A stretch of DNA of 6,930 nucleotides. Origin: Gammaproteobacteria bacterium (lineage in GTDB: Bacteria > Pseudomonadota > Gammaproteobacteria > Poriferisulfidales > GCA-002705445). A model generated the notes under the pieces. That model was given only the letters and a program-made list of their open reading frames with translations. It did no database searches and was not told the DNA's origin. This document shows, piece by piece, positions 1-5,393 of the stretch; position 1 is the stretch's first letter; each line of letters opens with the position of its first letter. Made by a program: the position numbers and the translations under genes. Location: positions 23,218 to 30,147 of the forward strand of contig NZYO01000024.1 in the NCBI GenBank assembly GCA_002702235.1, written 5' to 3'.

Positions 1-3
1 ATA

Positions 4-630
4 ATGATTAAAAATTTCAATTTCTTATACCTGTTCGTAATCAGTATAACCTTATTAGCTTGGTCAAATTATAGTTACTCAAATGAGGGTGAAAAAGTTG
101 TGTCTACATGTCTGGGCTGCCATGGTGTTAAAAGCTATGGTAATATTTATCCAAGTTATAGAGTTCCTAAACTTGCCAACCAACATAAGGACTATATTGT
201 TTCGGCGCTAAACGCATATAAATCTGGTCTTAGGAAACACCCTACAATGCAAGCTCATGCAATGAACCTTAATGATAAAGAAATTGAAATAATTGCGGAT
301 TATTTTTCTAATATTAAAAGTGACTCAATCGAAAACATCCAAAAAATAAATCAAGAGAAAGGTATTAAAGAAATTGAAGAGATAGCTGTTTGTGTAGCAT
401 GTCATGGAAAAGATGGAATAAGTATTGCACCTTCATTTCCTAATATTGCTGGACAACATGAAGATTATATTTACCACTCTTTAAAAGCATATAAAAATGG
501 TACTAGAAATAATGCCATAATGCTCGGCATTGCAGCTGGCTTATCCGATGACCAAATGAAGAAATTATCCAAATACTATTCTTCTTTTGATGGGCTTGAA
601 GGAATTTCAAAAGGTTATAAGTCTGAATAA
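4..630 (+). CDS. Dihaem cytochrome c, cytochrome c4-like
   Basis: This is a secreted electron carrier of 208 residues, in the size range of dihaem cytochrome c4 proteins, which pass electrons to terminal oxidases in the periplasm. Residues 1-26 form a signal peptide: a lysine near the N-terminus, a hydrophobic core at about 8-20 and a plausible cleavage after SYS. Two tandem class I haem domains follow. Domain 1 has CLGCH at 36-40 and a candidate axial Met at 82. Domain 2 has CVACH at 130-134 and a candidate axial Met at 173 in MLGIAAGLSDD, a typical c4 pattern. Domain 1 is the more divergent half: the loop after its haem site is longer and the usual GLSD is replaced by NLND. The start lies three bases into the window, so its ribosome binding site cannot be seen; the signal peptide supports this Met. 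The gene converges on bolA. The redox partner is unknown. Confidence 0.9.
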   Translation: MIKNFNFLYLFVISITLLAWSNYSYSNEGEKVVSTCLGCHGVKSYGNIYPSYRVPKLANQHKDYIVSALNAYKSGLRKHPTMQAHAMNLNDKEIEIIADYFSNIKSDSIENIQKINQEKGIKEIEEIAVCVACHGKDGISIAPSFPNIAGQHEDYIYHSLKAYKNGTRNNAIMLGIAAGLSDDQMKKLSKYYSSFDGLEGISKGYKSE

Positions 631-637
631 TTAATTA
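628..637. repeat. 10-bp palindrome formed by two convergent stop codons
   Basis: TAATTAATTA is a perfect palindrome. Its left three bases are the cytochrome stop codon and its right three bases are the bolA stop codon on the other strand, with TTAA between them. No base is left for a dedicated intergenic terminator. Confidence 0.7.
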
Positions 638-868
638 ACTTACTTCGTTAGGCGTTAAAGTTTTTAATGAAATAGCATGAATTTCACCTGACTTAATATA
701 ACTATCAAGTGATTGATAAACAAGTTTATGTCTATCAATAGTTTTTAAAGATTCAAATTCAGAACTTATTATTCTCGCTTCAAACTTACTTTCTGAACCT
801 GAAACCTCAATTTGTGCATCTTTAAAACGATGTCCCAATATTTCTTTTATGGTAGAATTATTTATCAT
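635..868 (-). CDS. BolA family protein, IbaG/YrbA-like
   Basis: This small cytoplasmic protein of 77 residues covers the whole BolA fold (alpha-beta-beta-alpha-alpha-beta) with no extension. Supporting features are VSGSESKFEARI (22-33, the beta hairpin), the helix segment RHKLVYQSL (46-54) and the C-terminal GEIHAISLKTLTPNE (61-75). The last carries the conserved His64 of the family and closely resembles the IHAVSIKAYTP stretch of IbaG. BolA proteins typically pair with monothiol glutaredoxins and bind or transfer [2Fe-2S] clusters; IbaG is linked to acid stress and iron-sulfur handling. No Cys is present, so a partner would supply thiol ligands. The ATG at 866-868 is the only ATG near the N-terminus and has no Shine-Dalgarno sequence. 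It shares CATG with the divergent dioxygenase start. The family call is firm; the exact role is inferred. Confidence 0.9.
   Translation of the reverse strand: MINNSTIKEILGHRFKDAQIEVSGSESKFEARIISSEFESLKTIDRHKLVYQSLDSYIKSGEIHAISLKTLTPNEVS
850..858 (+). promoter_or_regulatory. Candidate extended -10 promoter for the persulfide dioxygenase gene
   Basis: TGG followed by TAGAAT is an extended -10 (TGn) with five of six matches to TATAAT, lying inside the bolA coding sequence. No -35 is visible at 16-18 bases upstream. A start about 7 bases downstream would fall near 865, only a couple of bases before the ATG at 867. The mRNA would then be nearly leaderless, which fits the lack of a good Shine-Dalgarno. 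AT-rich DNA makes chance matches common. Confidence 0.35.
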
Positions 869-872
869 GATA
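863..872. repeat. 10-bp palindrome containing both divergent start codons
   Basis: TATCATGATA is a perfect palindrome centred on CATG. Read rightward it gives ATG ATA for the dioxygenase; read leftward it gives ATG ATA for bolA. Both proteins therefore begin Met-Ile and the two start codons overlap by two bases (867-868). Confidence 0.75.
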
Positions 873-1565
873 TTTAAACAACTTTTTGAAAAAGAGTCTT
901 CAACATATACTTATTTACTATCTTGTCAAGAAAAAAAAGAAACTTTACTAATTGATCCTGTAATGGAAACTTTTGAAAGAGATCTTAAAGTATTGCATCA
1001 ATTAAAATTAAACCTTACACACGTTTTAGAAACTCATATTCATGCTGACCATATCACTAGTGCATCTAAATTAAGAGAATTTACAAACTGTAAAATTGGT
1101 GGCCCTAAAGAAGATAACTTAAATTGTAGAGATTTTCATATATCACACGATGATTTATTTGAGGTTGGTAAAATAAAAATAAGATCAATTTTTACACCTG
1201 GGCATACTGATGCTCATTACTCTTATATGTTACAAAGTGATAATAATAATTTCGTATTTTCTGGGGATTCTTTAATGATTGGATCCTGTGGACGAACTGA
1301 TTTCCAATCAGGTAGTAATGACAAAATGTTCAATACTATAAAAAATTTTTTCTATAAACTTGACGACCATTCTGTGATTTTTCCTGCTCATGATTATAAT
1401 AATGTTAATAGAACTACCATTCATTATTCAAAAAATAATAACCACATAATTAAAGAGAATACTAGTCTTAAAGATTTCAAGGACAGTATGAACAACCTGG
1501 GTTTAGATGAACCAAAAAAAATGCATATAGCCATTCCATTGAATATGAAATGTGGCAAAGATTAG
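867..1565 (+). CDS. ETHE1-type persulfide dioxygenase (metallo-beta-lactamase fold)
   Basis: This cytoplasmic enzyme of 232 residues is expected to oxidise glutathione persulfide (GSSH) to sulfite and GSH, a step in sulfide detoxification. The metal motif is HIHADH at 57-62, followed by PGHT (His113), SGDSL (Asp134) and PAHDY (His175). In ETHE1 enzymes the first His of the motif, the PGHT His and this Asp bind one Fe(II); here these are His57, His113 and Asp134. CGRTDFQ at 141-147 (Arg143 matching the glutathione-binding Arg) and the C-terminal NMKCG at 226-230 separate it from ordinary glyoxalase II. No rhodanese domain is fused. I start at 867, not at the in-frame ATG 18 bases upstream, because MIFKQLFEKESSTYTYLL matches the usual N-terminus of the family. 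The best upstream purine run is GGTAG at 851-855, distant and weak. An A8 run at 931-938 is in frame. The stop overlaps the rnd stop. Confidence 0.93.
   Translation: MIFKQLFEKESSTYTYLLSCQEKKETLLIDPVMETFERDLKVLHQLKLNLTHVLETHIHADHITSASKLREFTNCKIGGPKEDNLNCRDFHISHDDLFEVGKIKIRSIFTPGHTDAHYSYMLQSDNNNFVFSGDSLMIGSCGRTDFQSGSNDKMFNTIKNFFYKLDDHSVIFPAHDYNNVNRTTIHYSKNNNHIIKENTSLKDFKDSMNNLGLDEPKKMHIAIPLNMKCGKD
902..929 (-). promoter_or_regulatory. Candidate sigma-70 promoter for bolA inside the dioxygenase gene
   Basis: Read on the - strand, a perfect -35 TTGACA (924-929) is followed by a 16-base spacer and the -10 TATGTT (902-907, four of six matches). Transcription would start near 895, giving bolA a leader of about 27 bases. 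The element lies wholly within the first codons of the divergent dioxygenase gene. The perfect -35 is the main support; the -10 is mediocre. Confidence 0.42.
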
Positions 1566-2674
1566 CTTTTTTCTAAAAATAAAATAATTTCTTCATAAAC
1601 TTTTTTTGACATATTACTTCCTCTCCAGTCATTTATAATTTTTGAATTAAGATCTTTCGAATTGACCATGCTAATTAAATCTTTTTTTGGTATGAAGATT
1701 TCGTGTGCAATGCCAAGGTTAATAGATTCCATCTTGAGTTGATTATATATATAGCTAATAAAATCTTTATTTGTTTTACTTAATTTATTGGTGATATTTT
1801 GTTCGTGAAAAATTGAATTATTTTTATTTTCATCAATGAAACTGATCAAATCATAATGATCTTTTTCGTTAAAATTTTCGTAAAAGAAGTCATTATTTTT
1901 AATTGAGTTATTTTCATAAACGTGATTTACTATTTTTTCTAACACTTCCTCGTTAAATACCCAATTTCTTGGTAGATTAATTTGTTTTGCTTTTTCTTCT
2001 CTCCAAACAGCTATAACTTTTGCTAAAGTTTTCTTGTCACCCTTAAATGATTTAATAATCTTTACTTTTTTAAATAATTCTTTCTCAGACCGGCTTTTTT
2101 TATATTTGTTTATACAATTTTCAATCTCCTCTTTACACCAAGAATCTTTTTTTTCATCTGAAAGATTTTTTTTAAGAATATTTGCTGCTTTTAATAGGTA
2201 CTTTACATCATTAACAGCATATTCAATTTGATTGTCAGTAAGAGGTCTTTGCGTCCAATCAGTAAGTTTACTGCTTTTATCAAGCTCGATCTCAAAGAGT
2301 TTAAAAATTAATTCAGCATACCCAATTTGATATCCATATCCTAAAAATGACGCTGCAATTTGTGTATCAAATACCCTTTTGGGGATAACCTTACTAATAC
2401 ATTCAATTATTTCTAAGTCTTGAGTACATGAGTGAATAATTACTTCTCTTTCGTGAGTTAATATTTTATTTATTAAAAATTCATTTAAGTTATTTTCGAG
2501 TAAATCTATACATGCGATTTCATTACCATCCGATATTTGCATTAAACATGGGATAGGGTAGTAAGTTTTTTTCCTTATAAACTCGAAATCAACAGCTATT
2601 TGCTTTGCTTCTTTTATTTTTTCTAGAAACTGTTCTATATCTTTTTTATGTCTAAGTATTTTATTTAATTCCAT
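1562..2674 (-). CDS. rnd: Ribonuclease D
   Basis: This 3'-to-5' exoribonuclease (370 residues; the E. coli enzyme has 375) trims tRNA and other stable RNA precursors. The N-terminal DEDDy nuclease domain spans about 1-175. Exo I has Asp29 and Glu31 in VDFEFIRKKTYYP, Exo II has Asp86 in HSCTQDLEI, and Exo III has Tyr152 and Asp156 in EYAVNDVKYL. All sit one residue from the E. coli positions. An HRDC domain follows at about 210-290 (VIAVWREEKAKQINLPRNWVF), and the C-terminal part ends with DWRGSNMSKKVYEEI, matching the second HRDC-like region of E. coli RNase D. The DTE of Exo I reads DFE here. The start directly abuts the mreD stop (TAAATG) with no Shine-Dalgarno, so translation probably depends on reinitiation after mreD. 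The stop TAA overlaps the TAG of the convergent dioxygenase gene by two bases. Confidence 0.95.
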   Translation of the reverse strand: MELNKILRHKKDIEQFLEKIKEAKQIAVDFEFIRKKTYYPIPCLMQISDGNEIACIDLLENNLNEFLINKILTHEREVIIHSCTQDLEIIECISKVIPKRVFDTQIAASFLGYGYQIGYAELIFKLFEIELDKSSKLTDWTQRPLTDNQIEYAVNDVKYLLKAANILKKNLSDEKKDSWCKEEIENCINKYKKSRSEKELFKKVKIIKSFKGDKKTLAKVIAVWREEKAKQINLPRNWVFNEEVLEKIVNHVYENNSIKNNDFFYENFNEKDHYDLISFIDENKNNSIFHEQNITNKLSKTNKDFISYIYNQLKMESINLGIAHEIFIPKKDLISMVNSKDLNSKIINDWRGSNMSKKVYEEIILFLEKS

Positions 2675-3157
2675 TTAGTATACATATTTTATTCTTAGAA
2701 ACCTTAAACAAACAAAAATTATTGGCCATAATACTATTGAAGCTATTAGCGAAAATACTATGTTATTTATATTTAATGACATACCGTAAAAATTAATAAG
2801 CCATGTAGAGATTATAAAATATGGCACTAAGAGAAATAAAATTGATATCATTTTATTTATATAAGAGTGCAATCTTATTTGAGGATGAAATTGTATTGTT
2901 AAGAAAATTGTTAGTGAAAAACTTAGTGCTGAGTGTCCAAGCGGCATGAATTGAACAATATCCATAATAATGCCTACTATAAATGCATATCCGAGCGAAA
3001 CAAAATTTGGGTAAGCCAAAGTCCAATAAATTAATATCATTAAAACTATGGGTGGCTTAGCAAACTGATTAAATAAAAAAATCTCAATGATATTTAAAAT
3101 TAAACCAAAAAAAATAGAAGTGATAACAATAAAGTGTAATCTTTTACTTACTTCCAT
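2675..3157 (-). CDS. mreD: Rod shape-determining membrane protein MreD
   Basis: This inner-membrane component of the elongasome has 160 residues, normal for the family. It works with MreC and MreB to direct sidewall peptidoglycan synthesis. The sequence is hydrophobic throughout, with about six membrane segments at roughly 9-29, 34-48, 53-70, 72-90, 103-123 and 131-152. The best family signature is YWTLAYPNFVSLGYAFIVGI followed by MDIVQFMPLGHSAL (44-78), matching the MreD pattern of YW, P, GYA, G, D and LGxxAL. The ATG overlaps the last ten bases of mreC and is preceded by an unusually strong Shine-Dalgarno located inside mreC, which fixes this start. The gene ends directly against rnd. Conservation outside the signature is low, as usual for MreD, but the position after mreC makes the call secure. 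Confidence 0.95.
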   Translation of the reverse strand: MEVSKRLHFIVITSIFFGLILNIIEIFLFNQFAKPPIVLMILIYWTLAYPNFVSLGYAFIVGIIMDIVQFMPLGHSALSFSLTIFLTIQFHPQIRLHSYINKMISILFLLVPYFIISTWLINFYGMSLNINNIVFSLIASIVLWPIIFVCLRFLRIKYVY

Positions 3158-3969
3158 AACAATATAACCTCCTTATTTCCGGACAAGTTTGCAAATGGTG
3201 AAATTTTCACAATTAAAAAATCCTCTTTTTCATCATTTGTAACTTCGATCACTTTTCCAATAAGTTTTCCCTCTGGAAAAATACTATCTAACCCAGAGGT
3301 TAAAATTTTATCACCAATGGAGATATCTTCGCTTTTTGGGACATACAGTCCCTCAAGAGAATTATCATCCCCTGAACCAGAAATCACCAACCTTTTACTT
3401 GTTCTTGAATTTGTTCCTAATAGTGCGTGCCCAGGGTCGGAAATAAGTGTAACAACACTAAAATTGTCTTGAGTATCTGAAATTTGTCCCAATAAACCAT
3501 TCTCATCCACTACAACTTGACCTACGTAACATTTATTTTCTTTTCCTTTATTAATAACTATTTCTTTATTATATGGATTAAGCTCAATTCTTATTATTTC
3601 TGCCATTGAGAGTTTTTCTGACATATTTATATTATCTGAATCTAAAAGTTTTCTTAGTCTATTATTCTGAAGCTTTAAAGATTCTAATTCCTGAAGCCGA
3701 GCAGCTTGGTACTTAAGTTTTGATTCTAATGCGCTGTTTATTACTTTTAAATTTGAATTAGATTTAAAGTAATTATTGATATTTTTAAAAAAGTTATTTG
3801 GAGCATCAGCGAGTACATATAAAGGTTCAATAATAAAATCTATAGTTTCTCTAATATTTTTTGAAAAATTAAACTTATTATCAAAGAATAAAATTGCAAC
3901 TGATAAAATTATGTAAAAAAATAATTTGAAATTAATTAAATTAGTATGAAAACTTAAACTTTTTTTCAT
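3148..3969 (-). CDS. mreC: Rod shape-determining protein MreC
   Basis: This bitopic scaffold of 273 residues links cytoplasmic MreB to the periplasmic penicillin-binding proteins of the elongasome. It has a short cytoplasmic N-terminus with lysines, a single membrane anchor at about 15-29, a coiled coil at about 66-110 (NLKVINSALESKL to LQNNRLRKLL) and the periplasmic double beta-barrel domain from about 120. Recognisable barrel motifs are NPYNKEIVINKG (131-142), GLLGQI (158-163), SDPGHALLGTNSRT (177-190), GLYVP (207-211) and DKILTSGLDSIFPEGKLIGKV (220-240). The ATG lies 17 bases after the mreB stop with only a GAG-type Shine-Dalgarno (3978-3980 on the complement), so expression likely follows mreB on the same transcript. 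The 3' end overlaps mreD by ten bases and holds the mreD ribosome binding site. No truncation or missing motif is seen. Confidence 0.96.
   Translation of the reverse strand: MKKSLSFHTNLINFKLFFYIILSVAILFFDNKFNFSKNIRETIDFIIEPLYVLADAPNNFFKNINNYFKSNSNLKVINSALESKLKYQAARLQELESLKLQNNRLRKLLDSDNINMSEKLSMAEIIRIELNPYNKEIVINKGKENKCYVGQVVVDENGLLGQISDTQDNFSVVTLISDPGHALLGTNSRTSKRLVISGSGDDNSLEGLYVPKSEDISIGDKILTSGLDSIFPEGKLIGKVIEVTNDEKEDFLIVKISPFANLSGNKEVILLWK
3167..3175 (-). promoter_or_regulatory. Full-length Shine-Dalgarno for mreD
   Basis: The - strand reads TAAGGAGGT, complementary to nine bases of the canonical 16S rRNA 3' end, nine bases before the mreD ATG. It lies inside the last codons of mreC. Most other starts in the window have weak or no Shine-Dalgarno, so this one stands out and decides the mreD start. 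Confidence 0.85.
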
Positions 3970-3986
3970 GATTACTGCTCAATGAG

Positions 3987-5012
3987 TTAGTCAACTGCAG
4001 TGAAATCACTTCCTTTCTTATCAATAATTTCAAGAACTTTACCCCCGCCCCTTGCCACGCAAGTGAGAGGATCATCAGCAATAATAACGGGAATACCAGT
4101 TTCCTCTGAAATTAATTGACTTAATCCTGATAATAATGCGCCACCACCAGTCAACACAATTCCACAATCAGCTATATCCGTACTAAGTTCTGCAGGAGTT
4201 TTTTCTAAAGCAGTTTTAACCGCGCTTACTATACCCTTTAGCGGTTCCTGCAAAGCCTCTAAAATTTCATTACTATTAACTCTGAAACTTCTAGGAATAC
4301 CCTCAGAAAGATTTCTTCCTTTCACCTCCATCTCCTTTAAGTCTTTCGAAGGGTAGGCGGAAGCAATATTGTGTTTAATATTTTCTGCAGTTGCTTCTCC
4401 CACTAAAATACCATAATTTTGCTTTATATAACTAATAATTGATTCATTAAAAACATCACCACCAATTCTTGCCGACGCAGCATAAACGATGCCACCCAAC
4501 GATAAAACAGCAACTTCAGATGTTCCACCGCCTATATCGAAAACCATTGATCCTGTAGCCTCTTCAACTGGAAGGCCAGCACCAAGTGCAGCAGCAACTG
4601 GCTCCTCAATAAGGTAAACTTTTCTTGCACCTGCTCCCTCAGCTGATTCTTTTATAGCTCTTCTTTCTACCTGAGTAGCACCAGATGGAACACAAATTAA
4701 AACCCTAGGACCAATTAACAAATTAGATTTTGATACTTTTTTAATGAAATGTTGCAACATTTTTTCAGTTGTTACGAAGTCGGCAATAACACCATCTTTA
4801 AGAGGTCTAATAGTCTGCATATTCATAGGTGTTCTACCAAGCATCGACTTTGCTTCAGCACCAACAGCAACTATTTTTCTTTTTGACCCATCATCCTCTA
4901 CTGCCACTATTGACGGCTCATTTAATAATATCCCTTTCTCCTTGACATAAATAAGGGTGTTAGCTGTACCTAAATCGATTGAAAGGTCTTTTGAAAAAAA
5001 ATTTAATACCAT
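3987..5012 (-). CDS. mreB: Actin-like rod shape-determining protein MreB
   Basis: This bacterial actin of 341 residues polymerises on ATP along the inner membrane and positions the elongasome. It aligns with E. coli MreB nearly end to end. Phosphate 1 loop: [13 protein letters not shown] (11-23). Phosphate 2 loop: [14 protein letters not shown] (158-171). Adenosine motif: [12 protein letters not shown] (286-297). The stretch [16 protein letters not shown] (134-149) carries the candidate catalytic and metal-linked acids around Glu136-Glu137, and [18 protein letters not shown] (103-120) includes the membrane-binding loop. The N-terminal MVLNFFSK is short and amphipathic, as in membrane-bound MreB. 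The start has no Shine-Dalgarno and an AU-rich leader; the conserved N-terminus supports it. It is the first gene of mreB-mreC-mreD-rnd, with a candidate promoter at 5050-5078, and diverges from gatC. Confidence 0.98.
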   Translation of the reverse strand: MVLNFFSKDLSIDLGTANTLIYVKEKGILLNEPSIVAVEDDGSKRKIVAVGAEAKSMLGRTPMNMQTIRPLKDGVIADFVTTEKMLQHFIKKVSKSNLLIGPRVLICVPSGATQVERRAIKESAEGAGARKVYLIEEPVAAALGAGLPVEEATGSMVFDIGGGTSEVAVLSLGGIVYAASARIGGDVFNESIISYIKQNYGILVGEATAENIKHNIASAYPSKDLKEMEVKGRNLSEGIPRSFRVNSNEILEALQEPLKGIVSAVKTALEKTPAELSTDIADCGIVLTGGGALLSGLSQLISEETGIPVIIADDPLTCVARGGGKVLEIIDKKGSDFTAVD

Positions 5013-5027
5013 ATAATTATTATTCTA

Positions 5028-5056
5028 TTACAATGATCAATAATGATGCATTGTAA
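5028..5056. repeat. Inverted repeat in the mreB-gatC intergenic region, operator-like
   Basis: TTACAATG (5028-5035) and CATTGTAA (5049-5056) are perfect 8-bp inverted arms separated by 13 bases, 21 bp centre to centre (two helical turns). The right arm covers the candidate mreB -10 element. The left arm holds the same TACAAT facing gatC, but without a recognisable -35. The spacing suits a dimeric regulator, but chance is possible in AT-rich DNA. Confidence 0.4.
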
Positions 5057-5078
5057 CTGCTGTTGTATTTTTGCACAA
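5050..5078 (-). promoter_or_regulatory. Candidate sigma-70 promoter of the mreBCD-rnd operon
   Basis: On the - strand, -35 TTGTGC (5073-5078, three of six matches) is followed by a 17-base spacer and -10 TACAAT (5050-5055, five of six). Transcription would start near 5043, giving mreB a leader of about 30 bases. It is the best promoter match in the 96-base gap and points the right way. Confidence 0.5.
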
Positions 5079-5096
5079 GCTAATGTTTTGAATACT

Positions 5097-5102
5097 AAGG
5101 GA
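5097..5102 (+). promoter_or_regulatory. Shine-Dalgarno of gatC
   Basis: AAGGGA lies six bases before the ATG at 5109. It favours this start over the in-frame ATG at 5043, which would add a Cys-rich N-terminus not found in GatC proteins. Confidence 0.65.
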
Positions 5103-5108
5103 AAATTT

Positions 5109-5384
5109 ATGCCTAAAATAGATGTTAAACAAGTTTCGCAACTTGCCAAAATCAATTTTTCTGATAATGAAGAAAAACAGTTCGAAAATGAAATTTCTGA
5201 GTTTTTAGATCTTATAAGCTCTATTAGTAAAGCTGAGTACAAAGATATAGAGCCTTTATATCATGCTCCAGAAATTTTAAGTCATATGAGAGAAGACGTT
5301 TCTATAGAGGTTAGAGATAGTGGAATAAATTGTGCGCCTGAACACGAAAACTCATTAATTATTGTTCCAAAAGTTATTGAATAG
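5109..5384 (+). CDS. gatC: Asp-tRNA(Asn)/Glu-tRNA(Gln) amidotransferase subunit C
   Basis: This small subunit (91 residues; the family is usually about 95) wraps around GatA and GatB and stabilises the GatCAB amidotransferase. Family features are the N-terminal helix VKQVSQLAKINFSDNEEKQFENEI (6-29), the middle EFLDLISSISKAEYKDIEPLYHA (31-53) with the conserved PL, HMRED (59-63), and the C-terminal APEHENSLIIVPKVIE (76-91), whose VPKVIE ending is typical. The start at 5109 is supported by AAGGGA six bases upstream and by family length. It is first in gatC-gatA-gatB, with nine bases to gatA. No confident gatC promoter could be assigned; TACAAT at 5029-5034 and TGT-TGTATT at 5061-5069 are weak candidates without a -35. 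Confidence 0.96.
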   Translation: MPKIDVKQVSQLAKINFSDNEEKQFENEISEFLDLISSISKAEYKDIEPLYHAPEILSHMREDVSIEVRDSGINCAPEHENSLIIVPKVIE

Positions 5385-5393
5385 GCTAATTAA

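Noticed and set aside
635..665. Possible terminator after the cytochrome gene: TTAAC (635-639) with GTTAA (654-658), then T5
   Set aside because: Only five AT-rich pairs around a 14-base loop; too weak to call.
849..866. A six-residue N-terminal extension (MVELFI) of the persulfide dioxygenase
   Set aside because: No Shine-Dalgarno precedes it, and the family normally begins at the MIF-x-QLF segment encoded from 867.
931..938. A8 run in the dioxygenase gene as a possible frameshift or slippage site
   Set aside because: The frame is intact across it and the downstream protein matches the family. Such runs are ordinary in Lys-rich AT-rich genes.
1514..1552. Possible rnd terminator: on the - strand a 7-bp stem (1532-1538 with 1546-1552, one G-U pair) and a U8 run further on
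   Set aside because: The stem is AT-rich and the U run is ten bases away rather than adjacent. The U run is explained by Lys AAA codons of the dioxygenase on the other strand.
2034..2231. Open frame on the + strand inside rnd
   Set aside because: Antisense shadow of a well-conserved RNase D region, with no recognisable protein features or binding site.
4744..4950. Open frame on the + strand inside mreB
   Set aside because: Antisense shadow of conserved MreB sequence.
5043..5108. A longer GatC start giving a Cys-rich N-terminal extension with four Cys in its first eight residues
   Set aside because: The ATG at 5109 has a good Shine-Dalgarno and gives the normal GatC N-terminus and length. 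The extension is translated intergenic DNA that holds the promoter signals.
5003..5242. Open frame on the - strand across the mreB-gatC gap
   Set aside because: It is antisense to gatC and overlaps the mreB start and promoter. Its composition is that of reverse-translated coding DNA and it has no family match I recognise.
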